Under the pieces are notes generated by a model. That model searched no databases. It was not told the DNA's origin and saw only the letters and a program-made list of their open reading frames with translations. A DNA stretch of 64,000 nt from RGIG2945 sp045540355 (GTDB taxonomy: Bacteria > Bacillota > Clostridia > Oscillospirales > Acutalibacteraceae): NCBI GenBank assembly GCA_045540355.1, contig JAZQHB010000040.1:124001-188000 (forward strand), given 5' to 3'. A program made the position numbers and the translations under genes. Positions 51,778 to 60,619 of the stretch are shown here, piece by piece. Numbering within the stretch: the first letter of the stretch is position 1; each line of letters begins with the position of its first letter.

Positions 51778-53076
51778 TTATATCTTTCTGTTATCTATAA
51801 CTCTGACAGCCTTGCCTTCTGAACGAGGAAGCGAATGAGGCTCAACAAGTTTAACAACTGCGGAAACACCAAGTGTTGTCTGCATCGCTGCTTTGATTTT
51901 AGCCTCAGTTTCTTCGATATGTCTTACTGAGTCTGAGAACAGCTCATCTGACATTTCGATACAAACCTTCATAATATCAAGGTTGTTTACTCTGTCAACT
52001 ATAATCTGATAGTTAGGCTCCATACCGAGTGAAAGTATAACATGCTCAACCTGTGCGGGGAATACATTAACACCACGGATAATAAGCATATCATCGCTTC
52101 TGCCTCTAGGTTTGAGCATCTTAACAAGTGTACGACCGCATGAACATTTCTCACGGCTGAGAGCTGTAATATCTCTTGTTCTGTAACGGATAAGCGGAAG
52201 AGCTTCTTTACCGATACAAGTAAATACAAGTTCACCGAAAGTTCCGTCAGGAACAGGTTCAAGTGTGTCAGGATCAACAACTTCGGGATAGAAGTAGTCT
52301 TCGCAAATGTGCATACCGGTCTGCTCTTCACATTCGTAAGAAACTCCGGGACCTGCAATTTCAGAAAGACCGTAGATATCATAAGCCTTGATAGCAAGAA
52401 CTTTTTCTATCTCTTTTCTCATGTTTTCTGACCAGGCTTCTGCTCCGAAGATGCCGGCTCTTACCGGTAAATCCTTGGGGTCAATCCCCATTTCTTTGAT
52501 TGTTTCGCCTATAAACATAGCATAAGACGGAGTACAGCAGATGATATCAGATTCAAAATCCTGCAAAATCTGCACCTGTCGTTTAGTGTTACCTGATGAT
52601 ACGGGGATTGCAGTTGCACCTAATTTTTCTGCACCGTAGTGCAAACCTAAACCACCTGTAAAAAGACCGTAGCCATAAGAAATATGGATGTAGTCATCTT
52701 TTTTGCCGCCTGCTGCAACAATAGCTCTCGCTGCACCGTCAGCCCAACGGTCAATATCGCCTTCTGTATAGCCAACAACTGTCTGCTTACCTGTTGTGCC
52801 TGATGATGCGTGGATTCTCTTGAGCTTATCTCTGCCAACTGCAAAAAGTCCGTAGGGATAGTTATCACGCAAATCCTGCTTTACTGTAAAGGGTAACTTT
52901 GTGATATCATCAATCGACTTGATATCCTGCGGAAGTAAGCCGATTTCATCAAATTTCTTCTTATAAAAAGGAACATTATTATAGCAATTATATACCATTT
53001 TTATAAGTCGTGCAGACTGGAGTGCGTGGAGATATTCTCTTGATGCGGTTTCTATCTCCGGTTGAAAATATTTCAT
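51778..53076 (-). CDS. Phenylacetate-CoA ligase family enzyme 1
   Basis: Adenylate-forming ligase, 432 aa, of the PaaK type: aryl acid + CoA + ATP to aryl-CoA + AMP + PPi. P-loop motif S-S-G-T-T-G-K at 91-97, then Y-G-L-S-E-x-x-G-P-G near 218-227, and Y-R-T-R-D near 285-289. The C-terminal small domain keeps R-G-V-N-V-F-P-A near 322-329. In anaerobes that oxidise aromatic amino acids these ligases run in reverse to make ATP from arylacetyl-CoA, or activate the acids. AAGGAGG precedes the start. A second ligase lies on the other side of iorAB. Confidence 0.9.
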   Translation of the reverse strand: MKYFQPEIETASREYLHALQSARLIKMVYNCYNNVPFYKKKFDEIGLLPQDIKSIDDITKLPFTVKQDLRDNYPYGLFAVGRDKLKRIHASSGTTGKQTVVGYTEGDIDRWADGAARAIVAAGGKKDDYIHISYGYGLFTGGLGLHYGAEKLGATAIPVSSGNTKRQVQILQDFESDIICCTPSYAMFIGETIKEMGIDPKDLPVRAGIFGAEAWSENMRKEIEKVLAIKAYDIYGLSEIAGPGVSYECEEQTGMHICEDYFYPEVVDPDTLEPVPDGTFGELVFTCIGKEALPLIRYRTRDITALSREKCSCGRTLVKMLKPRGRSDDMLIIRGVNVFPAQVEHVILSLGMEPNYQIIVDRVNNLDIMKVCIEMSDELFSDSVRHIEETEAKIKAAMQTTLGVSAVVKLVEPHSLPRSEGKAVRVIDNRKI

Positions 53077-53088
53077 CGTTATTCCTCC

Positions 53089-53661
53089 TTATATATTATA
53101 ACCTAAGTCGAACGCCTTCTTATTCAATTCGAGGAACTTGGGGGGTACGGTTTTTTCAATAACCTTTATCCATTCATCTCTCGAAATTTCCATGTGTTTT
53201 GCCATAACGCCGATAAGTACAACATTTACTGCTTTTGACGAGCCTGCCTCAAGTGCAAGTGACAGTGCGTCAATCGCTGTAATATCAGCACCGGATTTTT
53301 TAAGTGCATCAATAACACCTTCAGGATATTCTGCAGCACCTGTTACCACTGTCATAGGGTCGATTGTCTGAGTATTGACAATCATTTTACCGTCTTTTTT
53401 CATGTACTCAAGCCATCTTGCCGCTTCCAACTGCTCAAATGAAATCACGATATCAGCTTCGCCCTTTTCAATTATTGGAGAGTTAACCTTGTCACCGTAT
53501 TTTACATAAGTAACTACAGAACCGCCTCGTTGACTCATGCCGTGAACTTCGGAAACTTTAACATCATAACCGCCTGTTACGAGTGCAGCACCGAGTAATT
53601 TACTCGCCAAGAGTGTACCCTGACCGCCGACACCAACTATCATAATACTCTTTGTATTCAT
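53089..53661 (-). CDS. iorB: Indolepyruvate:ferredoxin oxidoreductase, beta subunit
   Basis: 190 aa, the gamma-type catalytic partner of IorA, from the pyruvate-ferredoxin oxidoreductase family (PF01558). Marked by V-G-G-Q-G near 11-15, S-E-V-H-G-M-S-Q-R-G-G near 37-47 and V-I-S-F-E-Q-L-E-A near 72-80. With IorA it decarboxylates indole-, phenyl- and hydroxyphenyl-pyruvate to the acyl-CoA while reducing ferredoxin. The ATG overlaps the iorA stop by one base (TAATG), which links the two subunits in translation. Confidence 0.95.
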   Translation of the reverse strand: MNTKSIMIVGVGGQGTLLASKLLGAALVTGGYDVKVSEVHGMSQRGGSVVTYVKYGDKVNSPIIEKGEADIVISFEQLEAARWLEYMKKDGKMIVNTQTIDPMTVVTGAAEYPEGVIDALKKSGADITAIDALSLALEAGSSKAVNVVLIGVMAKHMEISRDEWIKVIEKTVPPKFLELNKKAFDLGYNI

Positions 53662-55394
53662 TAGTCATTACCTCCTATCGCACCGAATTTGCAAAGCTGT
53701 GAACATACATTGCAACCAACGCATTGAGTAAAATCAATTGCCGCTTTACCGTCTTTAATACTGATTGCAGGACAACCGATCTTCATACACATCTTGCAGG
53801 AGGTACATTTATCTTTGTCAATCTTCAAGGGCGGATTGTGCTTAACATGCTTGAGCAAAGCACAAGGTCTTCTTGAAATAATTACCGATGGCTCGTCGGC
53901 TGCCAATTCTTCCTTAATCGCTTTCTGTGTTGCAGTTAAATCATAAGGGTCAACTACAACCACTCTGTTGATACCAACTGCCGCACAAAGCTTTTCAAGG
54001 CTTACTGCTGCGGTCGGGTCACCTTTGATTGTGTAACCTGTTGTAGGGTTCTGCTGATGTCCTGTCATACCAGTGATACTGTTATCAAGAATAATAACTG
54101 TTGAATTACTCTTGTTGTATGCGATATTGATGAGACCCGTAATACCTGAGTGAATAAATGTTGAGTCGCCGATAACTGCAACCGATTTATTCGCATTAGC
54201 TTCATCAGCCTTATTTCTGCCATGCAAAGCGGATACCGAAGCGCCCATACAGATGCAAGTATCAATCATGCCGAGGGGCTGTAATGCACCCAATGTGTAG
54301 CAACCGATATCACCGCTTACTGTTACTTTTTCTTTCTTGAGCGCATAGAATAATCCTCTGTGCGGGCAACCTGCACAAAGTACCGGAGGTCTGCCCGGAA
54401 TTTCGATGTCAGTTGTAAGCGTTTCCGCCTTTTCACCAAGAACAACTTCTGCTATGTATTTCTGTGAATATTCACCCAGGAAAGTAAATGCTTCTTTACC
54501 GATTACATCGACACCGATTTTTTTACAATGTGTTTCAATAATATCATCAAGTTCTTCGATTACATAAACCTTGTCAAACTTTGATGCAAATTCTTTGATT
54601 TTATTTATCGGAAGCGGATATACGCAACCCAATTTAAGGTAAGACGCTTTGTTGCCGAGTGCTTCTTTAGCATACTGATAGCAAACACCTGCTGTGATTA
54701 CGCCGATTTTACTACCTTCGTTCATTTCAACGGTATTGATTTCGCAGTCCTCTGCCCAGTTTGTCTGGTTAACAATTCTTTCTTCAACAAACTTATGACG
54801 ACCTCTTGCCATTGCAGGCATCATAACATACTTCATCGGGTCCTTTTCATAAGTTTTATTAGGCACTTCAACTCTGTCGTTTAATTCAACAAGACTTCTT
54901 GAATGTGCAATTCTTGTTGTGAGTCTTAAAATAACCGGAGTATCAAATTTTTCAGAAAGCTCAAATGCTTTCTTTGTGAATTCAAGACATTCAGCTGAAT
55001 CAGCAGGTTCTAACATCATAATCTTTGATGCAATTGCATGGTGTCTTGAATCCTGTTCATTCTGTGAAGAATGCATACCGGGGTCGTCCGCTACAACTAT
55101 AACAAGACCGCCGTTTACGCCTGTATAAGATGCAGTATACAGCGGATCGGCTGCAACATTAAGTCCTACATGCTTCATACCGCAAAATGACCTTGCACCT
55201 GCAATAGCTGCACCTAATGCCGCTTCCATAGCAACCTTTTCATTCGGTGCCCATTCACAATACATTTCATCATAAGTAGCCGCAAACTCGGTAACTTCAG
55301 TACTCGGCGTGCCCGGGTAGCTTGAAACTACAGTACAGCCCGCTTCGTAAAGACCTCTTGCAACCGCCTGATTACCTAAATACAAATCTTTCAT
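53661..55394 (-). CDS. iorA: Indolepyruvate:ferredoxin oxidoreductase, alpha subunit
   Basis: 577 aa. Thiamine-diphosphate enzyme with an N-terminal pyrimidine domain (S-Y-P-G-T-P-S-T-E near 20-28), and a TPP/Mg region with G-D-I-G-C-Y-T-L-G near 358-366 and G-D-S-T near 395-398. A C-terminal ferredoxin-like domain carries C-T-S-C-K-M-C-M-K-I-G-C-P and C-V-G-C-N-V-C-S-Q-L-C, i.e. two clusters, the first with a one-residue longer spacing before the last cysteine than the standard C-x2-C-x2-C-x3-C. It takes aromatic 2-oxoacids to arylacetyl-CoA. Start ATG 55394 follows AAGGTG. Confidence 0.96.
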   Translation of the reverse strand: MKDLYLGNQAVARGLYEAGCTVVSSYPGTPSTEVTEFAATYDEMYCEWAPNEKVAMEAALGAAIAGARSFCGMKHVGLNVAADPLYTASYTGVNGGLVIVVADDPGMHSSQNEQDSRHHAIASKIMMLEPADSAECLEFTKKAFELSEKFDTPVILRLTTRIAHSRSLVELNDRVEVPNKTYEKDPMKYVMMPAMARGRHKFVEERIVNQTNWAEDCEINTVEMNEGSKIGVITAGVCYQYAKEALGNKASYLKLGCVYPLPINKIKEFASKFDKVYVIEELDDIIETHCKKIGVDVIGKEAFTFLGEYSQKYIAEVVLGEKAETLTTDIEIPGRPPVLCAGCPHRGLFYALKKEKVTVSGDIGCYTLGALQPLGMIDTCICMGASVSALHGRNKADEANANKSVAVIGDSTFIHSGITGLINIAYNKSNSTVIILDNSITGMTGHQQNPTTGYTIKGDPTAAVSLEKLCAAVGINRVVVVDPYDLTATQKAIKEELAADEPSVIISRRPCALLKHVKHNPPLKIDKDKCTSCKMCMKIGCPAISIKDGKAAIDFTQCVGCNVCSQLCKFGAIGGND

Positions 55395-55411
55395 TTATCT
55401 TTCACCTTGCT

Positions 55412-56716
55412 TTATTTAGTCTCATTTCTCAAATCAACAACTCTCTTTGCCTTACCTACAAAACGCTCAAGAGATTTCGGTTCAACAATGCTTACTTTAC
55501 ATTGAATACCCAAAACTGTCTGCAAATTATGAGAAATATTCTTTTGTACTTTTTCAATTTCGGAGAACTGGTCAAGTATACTTTCATCACCAAGCTCAAC
55601 TTTAACTTCAAGAGTATCTGTAAATCCTTCGCGTCTCACGACAAGCTGATACTGACCACCGATTTTCTCATTGGCAACCAATACACTCTCAATCTGCGAC
55701 GGGAAAACATTTACGCCTCTGATTTTAAGCATATCATCACTTCTGCCGAGAACTTTTTCCATGCGGACACCTGTTCTGCCACATTTGCATACATCATAAT
55801 TAAGTCTTGTGATGTCTCGAGTTCTGTATCTCAAAAGCGGTATACCCTCTTTGCAGAGCGTTGTTACCAACAATTCACCTGCTTCGCCTTCGTCAAGAGG
55901 CTCAAGAGTTTCAGAGTCAACAATTTCAGGATAGAAATAATCCTCATTGAAATGAAGACCGCATCTTTCTTCACACTCACCTGAGACACCGGGACCGATA
56001 AGCTCACTCATGCCATAGTTATCGGTAACAAAGATACCCCATGCCTTTTCGATTTCACTTCTCATTTCAGGTGTGCAACCCTCTGAACCTAACAAACCGA
56101 TTCTGAGGTTATAGTCGCTCATGGGATAATCAAGCTCTCTCGCTGTTTCTGCCATGTATAACGCATAAGACGGTGTTGCAACCAATGCGGTTGTCTTGAA
56201 GTCACGCATGAACATAAGAGCCTTTTCAGTATTGCCGCTTGAATTCGGAACAACGGTAGCACCGATTTTTTCAAGACCGTAGTGAAGACCTAAAGCACCT
56301 GTAAACATACCGTAACCAAATGAAATCTGTACGATATCTTCATTTGTAGCTCCGCCTGCGGTAACGATTCTCGCCATGCAGTCTGACCATAATTCAAGGT
56401 CATTCTTTGTGTAACCGACAACTGTGGGTTTGCCCGTTGTGCCTGACGATGCATGGATTCTTACTATATTCTTCATAGGCTGTGCAAACAAACCGAAAGG
56501 ATAGTTATCTCTCAAATCTGCCTTTGTTGTAACAGGTATGTATTTGATATCAGACAAAGATTTGATTTTATCAGCAGTAACACCCGCTTCATCAAGTTTC
56601 TTAGTATAAAACGGAACATTCTTATAGCAATAATCTACCGTCCACTTCAATCTTTCAAGCTGTAACGCAGACATCTCTTTTCTGCTCATCGTTTCAATTT
56701 CTTTTTGAAAATACAT
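55412..56716 (-). CDS. Phenylacetate-CoA ligase family enzyme 2
   Basis: 434 aa, paralogue of the ligase 2.3 kb downstream. P-loop S-S-G-T-T-G-K at 90-96, Y-G-M-S-E-L-I-G-P-G and Y-R-T-R-D motifs conserved, small-domain R-G-V-N-V-F-P-S. ATG 56716 is chosen with GGAG eight bases upstream; an earlier GTG three codons away overlaps the site. Two ligases around one oxidoreductase suggest different aryl acids (phenyl, hydroxyphenyl, indole) or opposite directions of reaction (inference). A perfect inverted repeat lies between it and the symporter gene. Confidence 0.9.
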   Translation of the reverse strand: MYFQKEIETMSRKEMSALQLERLKWTVDYCYKNVPFYTKKLDEAGVTADKIKSLSDIKYIPVTTKADLRDNYPFGLFAQPMKNIVRIHASSGTTGKPTVVGYTKNDLELWSDCMARIVTAGGATNEDIVQISFGYGMFTGALGLHYGLEKIGATVVPNSSGNTEKALMFMRDFKTTALVATPSYALYMAETARELDYPMSDYNLRIGLLGSEGCTPEMRSEIEKAWGIFVTDNYGMSELIGPGVSGECEERCGLHFNEDYFYPEIVDSETLEPLDEGEAGELLVTTLCKEGIPLLRYRTRDITRLNYDVCKCGRTGVRMEKVLGRSDDMLKIRGVNVFPSQIESVLVANEKIGGQYQLVVRREGFTDTLEVKVELGDESILDQFSEIEKVQKNISHNLQTVLGIQCKVSIVEPKSLERFVGKAKRVVDLRNETK

Positions 56717-56735
56717 TTTATTCACTCCATCAAGT

Positions 56736-56767
56736 TTAGCTGAACCAAAATAATTCAGTTCAGCTAA
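56736..56767 (-). other. Intra-operon stem-loop
   Basis: Perfect 10-bp arms TTAGCTGAAC and GTTCAGCTAA with a 12-base loop in the 65-bp gap between the symporter and ligase 2 genes. There is no U-tract on the minus strand, so it is more likely an mRNA processing or stability element, or an operator, than a terminator. Confidence 0.65.
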
Positions 56768-56781
56768 TTATTATATCACAT

Positions 56782-58329
56782 TTATTCTGTTTCTACAACA
56801 CCGTTATAGAAAAATTCATTACAATTTTTCTTCTGACCTTTATTTACAATGACCCCAACTACCAAACAAACAATTATTGAAGCAATCATTGCTATACAAG
56901 CAAACAAAGGACCTTTACCCGCAAGCGTAATTGCCGCTTCATTGTTTGCATCGAATATCGTAAACATTTTTGCTGCGGCAGGAACAAGTGCAATAAAGAA
57001 ACCTGTAAGCATACCTGCCCATGCACCAATCTTATTAAGTCCTTTCCAGAACAAAGAAATCATATAAGGCGCTAAGAATGAGCCTGAAATAATTCCCCAT
57101 GAATAGCTCATCATATCAAGAATCGGCGTATTTTTACCAACTGTTACAAGGCAATAAGAAAGAACAATAAACAAAAGACAAAGTACCTTTGTGAGTGTCT
57201 TTGCACCCTTATCGCTCATATCCTTTTTAAAGGTATCCTTGATAAAATCAAGTGAAAATGTAGAGCAAGCCGTCAAGGTTACAGAGCAAAGAGTTGATAC
57301 GGACGCCGCAATCAAAAGAACTAAAACAACACCCATTAACACTTCAGGTAATTGCGAATCCTTCAACATATTAGGAACAATGTAATCCGTAAAGCTTTCC
57401 GCACTGAAACCCTTCATTGTTTCAACATCATAAAATCTATGGCAAAGAGAACCTATGAAATATCCGCCGCCTGCAACAAGGAAACCGAAAAAGGTCGATA
57501 TAACAATACCTCTTTTAGCCTGCTTGTCATCTTTGATACCAAAATATTTTTGTACCATCTGGGGCAATCCCCATGTTCCGAAGCTTGTCATCAACACGGT
57601 TGCCATAAGTGAAACCCATTGATTTGCTTTAAGCTCAGGTAAGCCCTCTGCTGTTTTAAGGTATTCGCCGATTCCTTCTAAACCTCCGACTTTATCACAT
57701 CTGATTACACAGAAAATCAAAGTTGCTACACCAACCATCATGATTATTCCCTGGACAAAATCAGCTCTTGCCTGAACAAGATATCCCCCGAGAACCAGAA
57801 GAACAGCAGCCAAAACGGCAATAATAAGCATAAAGACGGTGTCATCTATCCCAAGAAGTACTTCCGAAATCGAACCAAGTCCCTTATATACAGATGCGGA
57901 ATACGGAATCAGAAATACAAATATAACTATACAGGAAAAAATCTTCATGCCTTTACTGTTGTATCTTACAGAGAGAAGTTGTGGCATTGTCTTTATCTTG
58001 AGACGGTGAGAAATATCTCTTGTGCGTCTCGCAAGAACTTTCCATGCAAGCCACGAACCAAAAAAAGCGTTACCTAATCCTGCAAGAATGCCCCAGAAAC
58101 CATAACTGAAGCCGGTACCACCTGCATAGCCTACGAACATTACTGCTGAAAAATATGCCGCACCGTAAGAAAGTGCAGACAACCAAGCACCGGCGTTTCT
58201 TCCACCGACTGTAATATCAGCGACACTCTGCGGTTTTCTTCCCACAACAATTCCAATAGACACAAGAGCAATAACATACACTGCAATTGTAGCCCACATT
58301 ATAGGATTGTTCAAAAGAATCTCCTTCAT
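56782..58329 (-). CDS. Sodium:solute symporter (SSS/PutP-like)
   Basis: 515 aa with about 13 membrane helices, of the Na+-coupled SSS family (PF00474). The sequence around G-A-A-Y-F-S-A-V-M-F-V-G-Y-A-G near 56-70 and the conserved G-x-W-G-L-P-Q-M near 247-258 fit the family, as does the C-S-V-T-L-T-A-C-S-T-F segment of helix 8-9. First gene of the aromatic-acid operon, so an aromatic amino acid, oxoacid or aryl acid is the probable cargo, but close relatives also take up proline or pantothenate. ATG at 58329 after AGGTTGAG. Confidence 0.9.
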   Translation of the reverse strand: MKEILLNNPIMWATIAVYVIALVSIGIVVGRKPQSVADITVGGRNAGAWLSALSYGAAYFSAVMFVGYAGGTGFSYGFWGILAGLGNAFFGSWLAWKVLARRTRDISHRLKIKTMPQLLSVRYNSKGMKIFSCIVIFVFLIPYSASVYKGLGSISEVLLGIDDTVFMLIIAVLAAVLLVLGGYLVQARADFVQGIIMMVGVATLIFCVIRCDKVGGLEGIGEYLKTAEGLPELKANQWVSLMATVLMTSFGTWGLPQMVQKYFGIKDDKQAKRGIVISTFFGFLVAGGGYFIGSLCHRFYDVETMKGFSAESFTDYIVPNMLKDSQLPEVLMGVVLVLLIAASVSTLCSVTLTACSTFSLDFIKDTFKKDMSDKGAKTLTKVLCLLFIVLSYCLVTVGKNTPILDMMSYSWGIISGSFLAPYMISLFWKGLNKIGAWAGMLTGFFIALVPAAAKMFTIFDANNEAAITLAGKGPLFACIAMIASIIVCLVVGVIVNKGQKKNCNEFFYNGVVETE

Positions 58330-58340
58330 TTTCTCAACCT

Positions 58341-58392
58341 CACTTTATCGCTTTAAAGTTTTTGTGCTTTAAAGCTTTTAATCGCTAAAGTG
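58341..58392. promoter_or_regulatory. Long inverted repeat at the aromatic-operon start site
   Basis: CACTTTATCGCTTTAAAG (58341-58358) and CTTTTAATCGCTAAAGTG (58375-58392) pair at 15 of 18 positions around a 16-base centre that itself contains a third CTTTAAAG (58367-58374). It begins just downstream of the -10 box, where a bound regulator would block transcription; as RNA it could form a leader hairpin. Confidence 0.6.
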
Positions 58393-58421
58393 ATAATACA
58401 CCTTTATAATTAAAAAGTCAA
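58393..58421 (-). promoter_or_regulatory. Promoter of the aromatic-acid operon
   Basis: Minus strand -35 TTGACT (58416-58421) and -10 TATTAT (58393-58398), 17-bp spacer; start near 58386, leader about 60 nt. Confidence 0.78.
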
Positions 58422-58470
58422 GAGAATTTTATAAAAATTATTACCTTTTTGTTAAAATTCAAAAAAAGAC

Positions 58471-58499
58471 TTGCATTTTATGGAAAATCGGTTTACAAT
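58471..58499 (+). promoter_or_regulatory. Promoter of groESL
   Basis: -35 TTGCAT (58471-58476) and -10 TACAAT (58494-58499), 17-bp spacer, with the CIRCE element starting 6 bp after the -10 box. Confidence 0.85.
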
Positions 58500-58504
58500 A
58501 TAAA

Positions 58505-58531
58505 TTAGCACTCGAACACCAAGAGTGCTAA
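58505..58531. promoter_or_regulatory. CIRCE element (HrcA operator)
   Basis: Exact consensus TTAGCACTC-N9-GAGTGCTAA over the groESL transcription start. HrcA binds it and releases on heat or misfolding stress. hrcA is not in the window. Confidence 0.97.
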
Positions 58532-58562
58532 AATACGACAATTATTATTAGGAGGAATCTAT

Positions 58563-58847
58563 ATGACTATTAAACCCCTTGCAGACAGAGTTGTAGTTAA
58601 ACTCGTCGAAATTGAAGAAACAACAAAGAGCGGAATTATCCTCGCTCCCACTGCACAGGAAAAACCTCAGATTGCTGAAGTTGTAGCAGTAGGTCCCGGC
58701 GGTATCGTTGACGGCAAAGAAGTTGAAATGTATGTTAAAGTCGGCGACAAGGTAATCACAAGCAAATATTCAGGCACTGAAGTTAAGCTTGATAAAGAAG
58801 AATATACTATCGTTCGTCAGAATGATATTCTTGCTGTTGTTGAATAA
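58563..58847 (+). CDS. groES: Co-chaperonin GroES
   Basis: 10-kDa lid of the chaperonin, 94 aa; forms a heptameric ring closing GroEL. The N-terminal I-K-P-L-A-D-R-V-V-V-K and the mobile loop (E-T-T-K-S-G-I-I-L-A, about 19-28) with its hydrophobic I-I-L edge are present, as is the Y-S-G-T-E-V-K near 70. AGGAGG precedes the ATG. It is 24 bp ahead of groEL under CIRCE control. Confidence 0.98.
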   Translation: MTIKPLADRVVVKLVEIEETTKSGIILAPTAQEKPQIAEVVAVGPGGIVDGKEVEMYVKVGDKVITSKYSGTEVKLDKEEYTIVRQNDILAVVE

Positions 58848-58871
58848 TTTTTATTTTAAGGAGATATAATT

Positions 58872-60515
58872 ATGGCTAAAAAAATTATTTACGGTGAAGA
58901 TGCTCGTAAAGCTCTTCAGGCAGGTATTGATAAGCTTTCCAATACCGTTAAAATCACATTGGGACCCAAGGGCAGAAATGTTGTTCTTGATAAAAAATAC
59001 GGTGCTCCCCTCATCACAAATGACGGTGTCACCATTGCAAAAGAAATCGAGCTTGAAGACGCTTTTGAGAACATGGGTGCTCAGCTTGTAAAAGAAGTTG
59101 CTACAAAGACAAATGATGTTGCAGGTGACGGAACTACTACCGCAACTCTCTTAGCTCAGGCACTTGTTCGTGAAGGCATGAAGAATGTTACTTCAGGTGC
59201 TAACCCGATGGTAATCAAGACAGGTATCCAGAAGGCTGTTAACACCGCTATTGATGCTGTTAAAGCTAATTCTAACCCCGTAACTTCTTCTAAAGATATC
59301 GCAAGGGTTGCTACTATCTCTTCTGCAGATGCCAACATCGGTCAGATTATCGCTGATGCTATGGAAAAGGTAAGTGCTGACGGCGTTATCACAGTTGAAG
59401 AATCAAAAGTTGCTACAACCGATTGTGATGTAGTTGAAGGTATGCAGTTTGACCGCGGCTACATCTCACCTTATATGGTAACCGATACCGATAAGATGGA
59501 AGCAGTCATTGACGATGCATTCATTCTTATTACAGATAAGAAGATTTCTAACATTCAGGAAATCCTTCCCCTTTTAGAACAAATTCTTCAGGCTGGCAAA
59601 AAACTCGTTGTTGTTGCTGAAGATGTTGAAGGTGAAGCTCTTTCAACAATCCTTGTTAACAAGCTTCGCGGCACATTTACATGTGTTTGCGTAAAGGCTC
59701 CCGGTTTCGGTGACAGACGCAAAGAAATGCTTGTTGATATTGCAACTCTCACAGGCGGTGAGGTTATCACATCTGACCTCGGTCTTGAGCTTAAAGACAC
59801 AACAATTGAACAGCTCGGCAGAGCTCGCCAGGTTAAAGTTTCAAAAGAAAACACAATCATCGTTGACGGTGCAGGCGACAAAGACGCTATCTCAGCTCGC
59901 GTTGCACAGATTAAAACACAGATTGAAAATACAACATCCGATTTTGACCGCGAAAAGCTTCAGGAACGCCTTGCAAAACTTGCCGGCGGCGTAGCTGTTA
60001 TCCGTGTCGGTGCTGCTACAGAAACAGAAATGAAAGAAAAGAAGCTTCGTATCGAAGACGCTCTTGCAGCTACTAAGGCAGCTGTTGAAGAAGGCTCGGT
60101 TGCAGGCGGTGGTGTTGCACTTATCAACGCTATCCCCGCAGTACAGAATCTCCTCGATACAACGGATGATGCAGATGAAAGAACAGGTATCAAAATTGTT
60201 CTTAAGGCACTCGAAGAACCGGTTCGTCAGATTGCAGCAAACGCGGGTCTTGAAGGTTCTGTAATTGTTAACGCTATCATCGCATCAAATAAGACCGGTT
60301 ACGGCTTTGACTTTGCATCTGAAACTTATGTTGATATGTTTGAAGCAGGTATCCTTGACCCCACAAAGGTTACTCGTTCAGCATTACAGAATGCAGCTTC
60401 AGTTGCAAGCATGGTTCTCACAACCGAATCTCTCGTTACAGATATACCCGATCCCGCAGGTGATGCAGCTCAGGCAGCAGCTATGGCAGCAGCTCAGGGT
60501 GGCGGAATGTACTAA
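58872..60515 (+). CDS. groEL: Chaperonin GroEL
   Basis: 60-kDa ATP-driven chaperonin subunit, 547 aa, forming a double heptameric ring. ATP site G-D-G-T-T-T near 85-90 with the catalytic Asp in the equatorial segment near 396-398, glycine hinge residues conserved, and the usual Gly/Met-rich tail shortened to G-G-G-M-Y. Strong codon bias compared with neighbours, as expected of a highly expressed gene. AAGGAG lies before the ATG, and a classic terminator follows. Confidence 0.98.
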   Translation: MAKKIIYGEDARKALQAGIDKLSNTVKITLGPKGRNVVLDKKYGAPLITNDGVTIAKEIELEDAFENMGAQLVKEVATKTNDVAGDGTTTATLLAQALVREGMKNVTSGANPMVIKTGIQKAVNTAIDAVKANSNPVTSSKDIARVATISSADANIGQIIADAMEKVSADGVITVEESKVATTDCDVVEGMQFDRGYISPYMVTDTDKMEAVIDDAFILITDKKISNIQEILPLLEQILQAGKKLVVVAEDVEGEALSTILVNKLRGTFTCVCVKAPGFGDRRKEMLVDIATLTGGEVITSDLGLELKDTTIEQLGRARQVKVSKENTIIVDGAGDKDAISARVAQIKTQIENTTSDFDREKLQERLAKLAGGVAVIRVGAATETEMKEKKLRIEDALAATKAAVEEGSVAGGGVALINAIPAVQNLLDTTDDADERTGIKIVLKALEEPVRQIAANAGLEGSVIVNAIIASNKTGYGFDFASETYVDMFEAGILDPTKVTRSALQNAASVASMVLTTESLVTDIPDPAGDAAQAAAMAAAQGGGMY

Positions 60516-60540
60516 TCAATCGGCAATCAAATATAACTTA

Positions 60541-60576
60541 ACAAGCCTTGCAAAAGAATGCAAGGCTTGTTTTTTT
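60541..60576 (+). terminator. Terminator of groESL
   Basis: Perfect 12-bp arms ACAAGCCTTGCA and TGCAAGGCTTGT with a 6-base loop and a run of seven T bases (60570-60576). Confidence 0.95.
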
Positions 60577-60619
60577 GCAAAAAAGCAGAGACACACAAAG
60601 TGCCTCTGCTTACATAATC

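Noticed and set aside
59588..59881. Long open frames on the opposite strand of groEL (also 60265-60669 in another frame)
   Set aside because: They are shadows of a highly biased coding sequence, with no ribosome sites or protein-like composition.
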